A stretch of DNA of 29,867 nucleotides from Clostridia bacterium (GTDB lineage: Bacteria > Bacillota > Clostridia > Christensenellales > Aristaeellaceae): positions 1 through 29,867 of the forward strand of contig JAEDIV010000008.1 in assembly GCA_016296675.1 (NCBI GenBank). The letters run 5' to 3'. The notes under the pieces were generated by a model. That model ran no database searches. It was not told the origin of the DNA and saw only the letters and a list, made by a program, of their open reading frames with translations. Below are positions 7,434 through 14,709 of the stretch, in pieces (within the stretch, counting starts at the first letter, position 1; each line of letters begins with the position of its first letter). The position numbers and the translations under genes are program-made.

Positions 7434-8165
7434 TTATTTTCCTTCGGATTGCCCCAGCGCTTCAAGGCTGGTTTTGAGTCCTCTTATAAAGATTTCGAAA
7501 TTCGGCGCGATCACGGTTTCTTCGTGCGTCTGGCTGTTGATATAGGTTACGCACGGTTCACCGTCGGTTCCGCACACTCTGTAATCCAGAATCAGTATGG
7601 CGCGGGACGGAGAGATGCAGTTTGCAAAGGCGATGCCGGCGCTTGCAAGACCGCCTTTGTCCTCCAGAAGAAATCTGCTTCCGAATCTTCCGCACAGCGA
7701 ATAGGGTGCCTCGCATCCGATGCCCAGAAGATGCGTAATCTGGATATAGTCCTGATACGTTTCCGCCGGGAAATTGATCGGATACCAGCAGCGGTTTACC
7801 ATGCCGCCGTTATGCATTCTCATAAGCTCGATAAAGGTGTCGGGCAGCTTGAATCCAAGTTCCTCCTGCACGCTTTTGACGAGCTTCATGTCGGGTTTTG
7901 TGCTTTCATATCGCCTTTCGGATTCCTTGATATCATGCCAGAAATCCGAAAAATTCATGTCCGTCAGGTGCGCTTCGGGCTCGCTGTCCAAGATATCGTC
8001 TGCGGTCAAAAGCGTTTCCGTGACTACCAGCGCGTTTTCCTTTATTTCTTCTATCTTTACCGTTTCCCCGCATTTTTCTTCCACTTTGGCAGCAGGTGCA
8101 ATTGAAACGTCGGTATTTTCGTTCTCGCTGTTCTTCTTTTTTCTGAACCAATTGAAAATCGGCAT
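7434..8165 (-). CDS. SMI1/KNR4 (SUKH) domain protein
   Basis: A 243-aa soluble protein. Residues about 1-85 are a charged, low-complexity leader (FRKKKNSENENTD and an acidic stretch). The SMI1/KNR4 domain follows: ELGFKLPDTFIELMRMHNGG is the family hallmark, then WYPINFP, a central GRFGSRFLLEDKGG-type region and a C-terminal ILILDYR strand. Family knowledge: SUKH proteins often act as immunity proteins against contact-dependent toxins, but many are solitary. No toxin or secretion gene lies beside this one. I chose ATG at 8165, 8 nt after AAGGAG; the frame runs upstream into the ileS terminator hairpin and is not coding there. Confidence 0.88.
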   Translation of the reverse strand: MPIFNWFRKKKNSENENTDVSIAPAAKVEEKCGETVKIEEIKENALVVTETLLTADDILDSEPEAHLTDMNFSDFWHDIKESERRYESTKPDMKLVKSVQEELGFKLPDTFIELMRMHNGGMVNRCWYPINFPAETYQDYIQITHLLGIGCEAPYSLCGRFGSRFLLEDKGGLASAGIAFANCISPSRAILILDYRVCGTDGEPCVTYINSQTHEETVIAPNFEIFIRGLKTSLEALGQSEGK

Positions 8166-8184
8166 GAATTTGCTCCTTATCGGA

Positions 8185-8231
8185 TCATAATAACGCCGCC
8201 TGCGCTGCTTTTTTCCGCGGCGCAGGCGGCG
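8185..8231 (-). terminator. Intrinsic terminator of ileS
   Basis: Perfect 12-bp GC-rich stem: CGCCGCCTGCGC (8194-8205) with GCGCAGGCGGCG (8220-8231), 14-nt loop. On the minus strand it begins 18 nt after the ileS stop and is followed by TTATTAT. Confidence 0.85.
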
Positions 8232-8249
8232 CATGAGAAAAATATCGTT

Positions 8250-11200
8250 TTAGTTGTTCTTTACGCTTACCGCAAGCACAGCGTTTTCGCCGTTGATCTT
8301 CATCTCACGGACGAACGCGCCTTCATCTGCTTCGGCACACTCGGCTTCAACAGCCAGAACCGCGCGCATGAGGTCGGCTTTGCCGTTTTCGAGAATCTTT
8401 TCAAGCTTCTCGGTGGTCTGCCAGGTCAGGCGGATGCGGTCGGTAACTTCAAATCCGGCTTCCTTGCGCATGGTCTGCACCTTGGAGATGACTTCCCGGA
8501 CAAAGCCTTCATTGATAAGCTCGTCGGTCAGGTTGGTGTCCAGAACCACAGTGTATGCGCCGTCGGATTCTGCAACATAGCCGGGCTTCTGAATAAGGGC
8601 GGTCAGGACATCGTCCTTTTCGAGCTCGATCATCGTGCCGTCGATTTCAAACTTCACGATTTCGCCTCTTTCGAACGCGTCGACGACTTCGTTTCCGTCC
8701 ATGGAAGCAAGCGTCTGGCCGATTTTGCCCAGCAGCTTTCCGTACTTTTTGCCGAGGGTCTTCATCTGGGGCTTCAGCTGATAGGTGGTAAACTCGCGGG
8801 CGTCGTCTACGAACTCAACGGATTTGACATTCAGTTCGCTCTTGATGAGCTCCTCGATTTCGCCGGACAGCTTCTCGCCCTTGACCAAACATCTGGACAG
8901 GGGCTGGCGAACCTTCAGGGAAGAAACGTTTCTGCAGGCGCGACCGAGGGTAACAACGGTCATAACCTCTTCCATGCCGGTTTCAAGATCCTTGTCGACG
9001 AGGGTCATGTCGGCTACCGGGAAGTCGCAAAGATGTACAGACTCGGGCGCGCCGGGAACATTGTTGGCGACCAGATTCTGATACATGTTTTCGGTCATGA
9101 ACGGGATATAGGGCGCAAGGAGCTTGGTGAGGGTTACAAGAACGGTGTACAGCGTCTCAAAGGCAGCCAGCTTCGTGCCCTCAAGGCCCTTGCCCCAGAA
9201 GCGCTCGCGGTTCAGGCGGACATACCAGTTGGAGAGCTCGTCCACGAAGCTTGCGATGGCGCGGCTGGTTTCGGTGATCTTGTACTCTTCAAGGCCTTTG
9301 TCCACAAAGTCCACAAGGGAGTTAAGGCGTGAAAGCACCCATTTGTCGATCAAAGTGAAGTCTTCTTTGTTCGCCTTTTCGCTTGCGGGGTTGTAATTGT
9401 CGATGGATGCATACAGCGCAAAGAACGCATAGGTGTTCCAGAGCGTTCCCATAAACTTGCCCTGCATTTCGCTGACGAGGCTGCCTGAGAAGCGGGTGGG
9501 CAGCCACGGTGCGCCGTTGGCATAGAAGTACCAGCGAACCGCGTCCGCGCCCTGCTTGTCAAGAACATCCCAGGGATCGACGACGTTGCCGATGTGCTTG
9601 GACATCTTGCGGCCTTCCGCGTCCTGAACGTGGCCCATAACGAGACAGTTCTTGTACGGGCTTTCGCCGAAAACGAGCGTGCCGATGGCAATCAGGGAGT
9701 AGAACCAGCCGCGGGTCTGGTCGATGGCTTCGGAAATGAAGTCTGCCGGGAAACGCTGTTCGAATACTTCCTTATTTTCAAAGGGATAGTGCCACTGCGC
9801 GAAAGGCATGGAGCCGGAATCGTACCAGCAGTCGATGACCTCGGGCGTTCTGTGCATGGTGCCGCCGCATTTTTCACACTTGATGGTCACTTCGTCGATG
9901 TAGGGGCGGTGAAGCTCGATGTCGGGCTTGACATTGTCGCCCAGCTCAATCAACTCCTGACGGGAACCGATTACGTGCATGTGTCCGCAGTCGCACAGCC
10001 ATACCGGCAGCGGCGTGCCCCAGTAGCGTTCGCGGGACAGTGCCCAGTCGATGACGTTCTCAAGGAAGTTGCCGAAGCGTCCGTCCTTGATGTTGTCAGG
10101 CATCCAGTTGATGGTCTGGTTGTTCTTCAGAAGCTGGTCGCGAACCTGGGTCATCTTGATGAACCAGCCGCCGCGTGCGTAATAGATCAGGGGCGTATCG
10201 CATCTCCAGCAGAAGGGATAATCGTGCTCAAACACGGGCGCGGAGACGAGCTTGCCTTCTTCGTCCAGCTGCTTTAAGATCATGGGATCGGCCTTCTTCA
10301 CGAATACGCCTGCCCACGGGGTCTCTTCGGTCATTTCGCCCTTGGTGTTGACGAGCTGAAGGAAGGGTATATGGTTTTTCTTGCCTACGCGGTTATCGTC
10401 TTCACCGAACGCCAGCGCGATGTGAACGATGCCGGTACCGTCGGACATGGTGACATAGTCGTCAGCGATGACCGTCCATGCGTTGTCCGCGTCGGGATCC
10501 TTCTTGACGGCTTCCACCTGGAAATCAAAAAGCGGCTCATACTTCATGCCGACAAGCTCGCTTCCGGGGAAGGTGGTCTTGTTGGTAACGACAGCGCCTT
10601 CGCCCAGAACCTTTTCGATGAGCGCATCGCCCATGATGACGGTTCTGCCTTCAAAGTCGAACTTTGCATACGTCTCTTCTGCGTTTACGCAAAGGGCAGT
10701 GTTGCTGGGAAGCGTCCAGGGCGTAGTCGTCCAGGCGTAGATATAGGTGTTCTCCTCGCCCTTCACCTTGAAGCGAACGACGGCGGAGCGCTCTTTGACG
10801 AGCTTATAGCCCTGAGATACCTCGTGAGAGGAAAGGGCGGTGCCGCAGCGGGGGCAGTAGGGCACGATCTTGTGACCCTTGTAAAGGAGTCCTTTCTTGG
10901 CAATCTCCTTCAAAGACCACCACTCGGACTCGATGTAGTTGTCCTCATAGGTGATGTAGGGGTTGTCCATATCGCACCAGAAGCCAACGCGGTCAGACAT
11001 CTCTTCCCACATGCCCTGATACTTCCATACGGATTCCTTGCACTTTTTGATGAACGGCTCAAGACCGTACGCTTCGATCTGCTCTTTTCCGTCCAGGCCC
11101 AGAACCTTTTCAACTTCCAGCTCAACCGGCAGACCATGGGTGTCCCAGCCGGCTTTTCTGAGCACGTTCTTGCCCTTCATGGTCTTGTATCTCGGGATCA

Positions 11201-11399
11201 GATCCTTGATGGCGCGGGTTTCGATGTGACCGATGTGCGGCTTTCCGTTGGCCGTCGGCGGTCCGTCGTAGAACGTGAATACGTCGTTTCCCTTTCTTAA
11301 GTCAAGGGACTTTTTGAAGATCTCATTCTTCTTCCAGAAAGCGAGAACTTCCTTCTCTCTGGACAAAAAGTCCATATTCGTTGAGACTTTTTCAAACAT
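8250..11399 (-). CDS. ileS: Isoleucyl-tRNA synthetase, type 2 (eukaryote-like)
   Basis: A 1049-aa class I aminoacyl-tRNA synthetase that attaches isoleucine to tRNA-Ile in the cytosol. The HIGH motif is intact (PHIGH, residues 54-58), the second signature reads KMSKH, and GWDTHGLPVELEVEK is the pattern of the type 2 IleRS shared with eukaryotes, as opposed to the type 1 enzyme of E. coli. Several zinc-type CxxC pairs are visible (YCPRCG, CWRCD, KCEKCGG). The editing (CP1) domain lies between the two signatures. Family knowledge: type 2 enzymes are usually poorly inhibited by mupirocin. Start chosen at the ATG (MFEKVSTN) at 11399, 7 nt after GGGAGG; the upstream ATG at 11414 overlaps that ribosome binding site. 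Expression is under the T-box at 11425-11692. Confidence 0.96.
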   Translation of the reverse strand: MFEKVSTNMDFLSREKEVLAFWKKNEIFKKSLDLRKGNDVFTFYDGPPTANGKPHIGHIETRAIKDLIPRYKTMKGKNVLRKAGWDTHGLPVELEVEKVLGLDGKEQIEAYGLEPFIKKCKESVWKYQGMWEEMSDRVGFWCDMDNPYITYEDNYIESEWWSLKEIAKKGLLYKGHKIVPYCPRCGTALSSHEVSQGYKLVKERSAVVRFKVKGEENTYIYAWTTTPWTLPSNTALCVNAEETYAKFDFEGRTVIMGDALIEKVLGEGAVVTNKTTFPGSELVGMKYEPLFDFQVEAVKKDPDADNAWTVIADDYVTMSDGTGIVHIALAFGEDDNRVGKKNHIPFLQLVNTKGEMTEETPWAGVFVKKADPMILKQLDEEGKLVSAPVFEHDYPFCWRCDTPLIYYARGGWFIKMTQVRDQLLKNNQTINWMPDNIKDGRFGNFLENVIDWALSRERYWGTPLPVWLCDCGHMHVIGSRQELIELGDNVKPDIELHRPYIDEVTIKCEKCGGTMHRTPEVIDCWYDSGSMPFAQWHYPFENKEVFEQRFPADFISEAIDQTRGWFYSLIAIGTLVFGESPYKNCLVMGHVQDAEGRKMSKHIGNVVDPWDVLDKQGADAVRWYFYANGAPWLPTRFSGSLVSEMQGKFMGTLWNTYAFFALYASIDNYNPASEKANKEDFTLIDKWVLSRLNSLVDFVDKGLEEYKITETSRAIASFVDELSNWYVRLNRERFWGKGLEGTKLAAFETLYTVLVTLTKLLAPYIPFMTENMYQNLVANNVPGAPESVHLCDFPVADMTLVDKDLETGMEEVMTVVTLGRACRNVSSLKVRQPLSRCLVKGEKLSGEIEELIKSELNVKSVEFVDDAREFTTYQLKPQMKTLGKKYGKLLGKIGQTLASMDGNEVVDAFERGEIVKFEIDGTMIELEKDDVLTALIQKPGYVAESDGAYTVVLDTNLTDELINEGFVREVISKVQTMRKEAGFEVTDRIRLTWQTTEKLEKILENGKADLMRAVLAVEAECAEADEGAFVREMKINGENAVLAVSVKNN

Positions 11400-11424
11400 G
11401 GTATTGCCTCCCATAATTGATCAA

Positions 11425-11692
11425 AAATAAAAAAATAAAGCCCCGTCCCCGTATCTATGGGACGATGGCTCGCGGTACCACCCATATTGGCGCATGAAAA
11501 TACACCCTCTTATCGCGCACAGAAATTATGCGCCTGCGCTGTATCGGGCGCGCCCGGCGAAGCCTACTGATGTAAAAATGTTCGGTTCGCTGCTCCGGGG
11601 TGATTCCCGCTTTTCTTCCCTTCCGAACTTGCACCAGTCTTCGGATCGCTAAAAGGGCGTATAAAAAACGGCTGTCCCCATCAATGCATTCT
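11425..11692 (-). promoter_or_regulatory. T-box riboswitch leader of ileS, AUC (Ile) specifier
   Basis: On the minus strand the leader carries the T-box core GGGTGGTACCGCG (11471-11483), whose TGG pairs with the acceptor end of uncharged tRNA. The upstream stem I contains GGGAATCACC; the codon AUC at 11602-11604, followed by a purine, fits an isoleucine specifier. The competing terminator is CGTCCC paired with GGGACG (11444-11464), followed by a T-rich run (11425-11440). Uncharged tRNA-Ile would favour the antiterminator and read-through into ileS. Start and end follow the predicted transcription start and the T-run. Confidence 0.95.
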
Positions 11693-11698
11693 ATGGCT

Positions 11699-11727
11699 AT
11701 TATACGTGCATATCGTTAAATAGTAAA
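11699..11727 (-). promoter_or_regulatory. Sigma-A promoter of the ileS T-box leader
   Basis: Minus strand TTTACT (11722-11727), 17-bp spacer, TATAAT (11699-11704). The predicted start near 11692 is just upstream of T-box stem I. Confidence 0.75.
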
Positions 11728-11777
11728 GGGATAAACGAGCATTTTACAATTAAAAAGAAGAACAGGCGCAAAAATCC

Positions 11778-11802
11778 GGCGGGAGCAAGCCCCCGCCCTA
11801 CC
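11778..11802. repeat. Third copy of the hairpin (REP-like) repeat, placed as a terminator
   Basis: GGCGGGAGCAAGCCCCCGCC plus CTACC, the same unit as at 2092-2163. On the minus strand it reads GGCGGGGGC-TT-GCTCCCGCC, an 8-9 bp hairpin, followed by GGATTTTTG. It lies about 30 nt past the DUF4317 stop, so this copy probably acts as that gene's intrinsic terminator. Confidence 0.75.
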
Positions 11803-11834
11803 GGATAAACTAAAATTTCCGAGTTTTTAAATGC

Positions 11835-12965
11835 TTACATGCCCACCGACATGCCGTTTACGGTCACACCCTCTTCGGCTTTGATAAGGATGTATTTTAC
11901 GCCGTCGATGATTCTGGTTTCGATGAGATTGGCATGCTCGGGGCTTACGCGAACGACGACGTCCGGGGTTCTGACTTCAAACTGTCTTTCGTTCACGATG
12001 GAAGCGGCGGGAATGTCCATACCGTTTCCAAACGTTTCGTCAAAATTCTTTTTGAAGGCTTCGGTCTTCTCGTCGCTGATGCCGCAGCCGGTCAGCATTT
12101 TGGAAACTTCTTCCTTTGAGATACACGCGGTTTCGGCTTCCTTGTCGGCCTTCTGCTCGGCAACGCGGGCGATCAGCTGCTCATTGACCGCCTGAACGAC
12201 CTCCATGCTGCATTCGTCCTGCAGGGATTCGACCAGCAGGCTCTGAAACGCTTCCTTCTTTTCCTGAGGCGCGGCAAGAGAATCGATATTGAAGGCAGCG
12301 AGCGTGAAATCGGAATGGGTATTGGAGATGTCCTTCGTGTAGTAAAGCGCGTCGTGGATGTTGGGGCCGCCGTCTTCAAAGGCCGGGAACATAAAGCCCA
12401 TTTCCGGCGCCGACACCACCCAGTCCTGATCGCGGATGCCGAAATCGTTCTCGTTGGCAAAATAGCAAAGCGCGGACTTGGACATTTTCACGGGACATAC
12501 GGCGCACAGGATATAGGAAAATACGTTTTCGCTGTCAGCGGTTTCGTCGTCCTCACCATTTCGGGTTTTAAACGCCACGTCATAGGTGTCGTGAAGAAGG
12601 AGGATTAAGTAATTGCCCTCCATGTGCGTGTTTTCGATAACAGCAGTAAAAAACTCGTTGACCAGTTCATCGTCCATGAGCTTGTCGCGGTTCATGTCCA
12701 TAAGGCGGCCGTGGCAGTCGCCCTCCAGAACCTCGTCCACCGGGAAATGCACCATGGAAAGGTTTTTCCCGAAGTCGCCGGAAAAAATGCGCTTGAAAAT
12801 CGCCATGAAGCTTTCCGCCTCCTCCTGCGGAAGCGACATGAGACTTTTATGAAACGCAGAAACCACATTTCCCTTTCCGTTTACATACAACCCGCGTACA
12901 TCGATGGGATTATGGCTTTCGGCATTCAGACGGCGGCGGATTTCGGCAATATCTTTTTTGTTCAT
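11835..12965 (-). CDS. DUF4317 domain-containing protein
   Basis: A 376-aa cytoplasmic protein matching the clostridial DUF4317 family: the N-terminus MNKKDIAEIRRRLNAE and the pattern of a short ID-GLYVNGKG segment are typical. The middle contains LILLLHDTYDVAFKT and an acidic GEDDETADSEN loop, then CPVKMSKSALCYF. The C-terminus (residues about 320-376) looks like a small beta domain. Family function is unknown to me, and no catalytic motif is obvious. ATG at 12965 follows AGAGGT. It is a single gene between a decayed MATE remnant and the ileS leader; transcription probably ends at the hairpin repeat at 11778-11802. Confidence 0.88.
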   Translation of the reverse strand: MNKKDIAEIRRRLNAESHNPIDVRGLYVNGKGNVVSAFHKSLMSLPQEEAESFMAIFKRIFSGDFGKNLSMVHFPVDEVLEGDCHGRLMDMNRDKLMDDELVNEFFTAVIENTHMEGNYLILLLHDTYDVAFKTRNGEDDETADSENVFSYILCAVCPVKMSKSALCYFANENDFGIRDQDWVVSAPEMGFMFPAFEDGGPNIHDALYYTKDISNTHSDFTLAAFNIDSLAAPQEKKEAFQSLLVESLQDECSMEVVQAVNEQLIARVAEQKADKEAETACISKEEVSKMLTGCGISDEKTEAFKKNFDETFGNGMDIPAASIVNERQFEVRTPDVVVRVSPEHANLIETRIIDGVKYILIKAEEGVTVNGMSVGM

Positions 12966-13002
12966 AATATACCTCTGATTTTGTTTATTTTCACGATATT
13001 TT

Positions 13003-13027
13003 CAAAAGGCTTCCCCTCACGGGGAAG
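13003..13027 (-). terminator. Hairpin after the MATE remnant
   Basis: CTTCCCC (13010-13016) pairs with GGGGAAG (13021-13027) around a 4-nt loop. On the minus strand it is followed by CCTTTTGAAAATAT, a weak T-tract. It is suited to ending the transcript of the former MATE gene. Confidence 0.5.
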
Positions 13028-13051
13028 GCATTGGGGAATAAGGGGATCGCG

Positions 13052-13500
13052 TTATTCTCCCGCTTTTTTGATCTTCTTCATCCATTTGATCACCCGGTCA
13101 ATTTTCAGCATCGTGTAGCCCAAAACGGCGGCCAATGGAAGACAAGACCTGCCAGATATCCAAGCGGAACGGATGCAACCCACAAAACAGGATGTCGCCC
13201 GCCATTAAGGAGGCGGTATCGCCTTCGCCCATTATGTGTCCGGTGATCATGCAGCTGGCATGGGAAACGCCATAGGTAAGTACGCTTGAAAGCGCTGCAT
13301 CATGGCGGGGGCGGAGTTGGCTGTCATAAACGCGCCGCCCATTCCGCCGATGATGATGGCGACCATGTTGTCTCCAATGGCGAGAAGGCCGTCCGAAATC
13401 AGAACCGGCACCGACACGCGCACATATTCGCGGATCAGGTCGGAACACTTCATGAAGAAGTCGCGGATGCGGCAGCCGATTTTTCTCCCGATATAAACAA
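13052..13500 (-). pseudogene. Decayed C-terminal half of a MATE efflux transporter
   Basis: Minus-strand reading gives MATE-like segments in three different frames. The first frame has YIGRKIGCRIRDFFMKC and SVPVLISDGLLAIGDN. After a shift near 13280 comes LTYGVSHASCMITGHIMGEG. After a second break near 13185 comes WVASVPLGYLAGLVFHWPPF. After a third near 13120 comes GYTMLKIDRVIKWMKKIKKA, then TAA at 13052-13054. The N-terminal half (about 230 residues) and part of the C-terminal half are missing. The remnant begins right at the terminator of the upstream gene. Two intact MATE genes elsewhere in the window are of different sequence, so this is not a recent copy of either. Confidence 0.85.
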
Positions 13501-13526
13501 AAACGAGGGTGGACAAATGCCCACCC
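13497..13526 (-). terminator. Intrinsic terminator of the kinase-NACHT gene run
   Basis: Minus strand GGGTGG (13521-13526) pairs with CCACCC (13507-13512) across an 8-nt loop, followed by TCGTTTTTGTTT. It starts 25 nt past the stop of the secreted-protein gene, so it should end the long minus-strand run. Confidence 0.8.
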
Positions 13527-13551
13527 GAAAAAGCAAAACGCCTAATACGCG

Positions 13552-14709
13552 CTATTTCCAGTACATGTACGGAACAAGGCTTGCCGCCGGAGGCATGAGA
13601 TAGAGGATGGTTTCGCTTTCGTTCCAGATGATCATGAGCGCGCTTTCGCCCTTCTCCGCCATCACGTAAAGGGTGATTTCATCGTCCTCTGTTTCAAACT
13701 CATACACAGGATTATACTCCAAAATCGATAAAGAATCAACATATTCCGAAATTTCGTCAATGGTGATATCGTCTATCGTGATCTTGACTCTGTCCGGCGC
13801 AGAGGTGATTTCATTGCCCATGGAATGAACATACAGATCACCCGTTTCGGGCTCGGAGAAAATATACGTATAATTCATCTCCGAAGGCAGCCGCCATTCG
13901 GGCATGGGAAACACCTGCGTTTCTCCAACAATGTCCGTGCGGTTGTTTTTGAAAACGCTTACATCGCCCGCTTCCGCAGCCTCAAGCGTGACGTTGTAGA
14001 AATATTCGTCAAAGCCCTCGGAAAGAGACTCAAGCGCGTCGATATTCTCGCTCAAAAGATCCAGGTTTTCGCCGGTAAGACGGGCAAGTTCCTCCTGGGA
14101 GGTGTAGAACACATCCATTTCGTCTTTGATAACGACGCTGTCTCTTATGATGACATCCCAGAATTTTTGAGACATATCGCCGCCGATCTGGTTCAAAAGG
14201 TAGTTTGCCATGTATACAAGATCACGCGCATCATGTAAGATGTTTTGGCGGTAAAGCGCCAGCTGCTCAATCAGGTTGTCAAGCGCAGGCTCAAAATAGA
14301 TGTCCGCCGTTATGTCATGCGTCAGATTTAAAAGAAACCGGATCTTCTCATCCCTGACAACAGACAGATTTTCATACAAAAGCGCCAGCGATTCAATTTC
14401 GACCCCTTTAATCATGTATTCAAAATACTCGTCGTCCGTCATGGACATCCGGGGAAGCTCCATATTCCTGATCTCCCTGAGCGCCGACTGGACCGCGCAT
14501 CTGGCAATCATAAGATCGTCCTGGGTGCGGCTTTCATTGAACTTTTCCACATATCCGATAGCAAAAAGCGCATCTTCAAGGAGTCTGTCGTAATACAGAA
14601 AATAATTGCCAAGTTCGGTATAAACTGCGTCCGACTGATCCTCCGCAAGTGAAAAAACAGGCACAAGCAGGAAAAGAACCGCAACAAGCGCCGTAATTCT
14701 TTTAATCAC
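13552..14709 (-). CDS. Secreted protein coupled to the kinase-NACHT gene, unknown function
   Basis: A 385-aa exported protein. A signal peptide covers residues 1-23 (IKRITALVAVLFLLVPVFSLAE). Residues about 25-270 look largely alpha-helical with many acidic residues (TELGNYFLYYDRLLEDALFA, LLSENIDALESLSEGFDEYF). The last 100 residues look beta-rich (VKITIDDITIDEISEYV, ALMIIWNESETILYLMPPA). I recognise no family. Start: GTG at 14709 lies about 8 nt after AAGGTG; ATGs at 14715 and 14727 are in frame but badly spaced. The GTG start overlaps the end of the kinase-NACHT gene by 8 bp, so translation is coupled. It could bind the extracellular part of that kinase; this is inference. Confidence 0.8.
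   Translation of the reverse strand: MIKRITALVAVLFLLVPVFSLAEDQSDAVYTELGNYFLYYDRLLEDALFAIGYVEKFNESRTQDDLMIARCAVQSALREIRNMELPRMSMTDDEYFEYMIKGVEIESLALLYENLSVVRDEKIRFLLNLTHDITADIYFEPALDNLIEQLALYRQNILHDARDLVYMANYLLNQIGGDMSQKFWDVIIRDSVVIKDEMDVFYTSQEELARLTGENLDLLSENIDALESLSEGFDEYFYNVTLEAAEAGDVSVFKNNRTDIVGETQVFPMPEWRLPSEMNYTYIFSEPETGDLYVHSMGNEITSAPDRVKITIDDITIDEISEYVDSLSILEYNPVYEFETEDDEITLYVMAEKGESALMIIWNESETILYLMPPAASLVPYMYWK

Noticed and set aside
10371..11300. 309-aa open frame on the plus strand
   Set aside because: It lies entirely inside ileS on the other strand, has no ribosome binding site, and its composition is that of a codon-biased antisense shadow.
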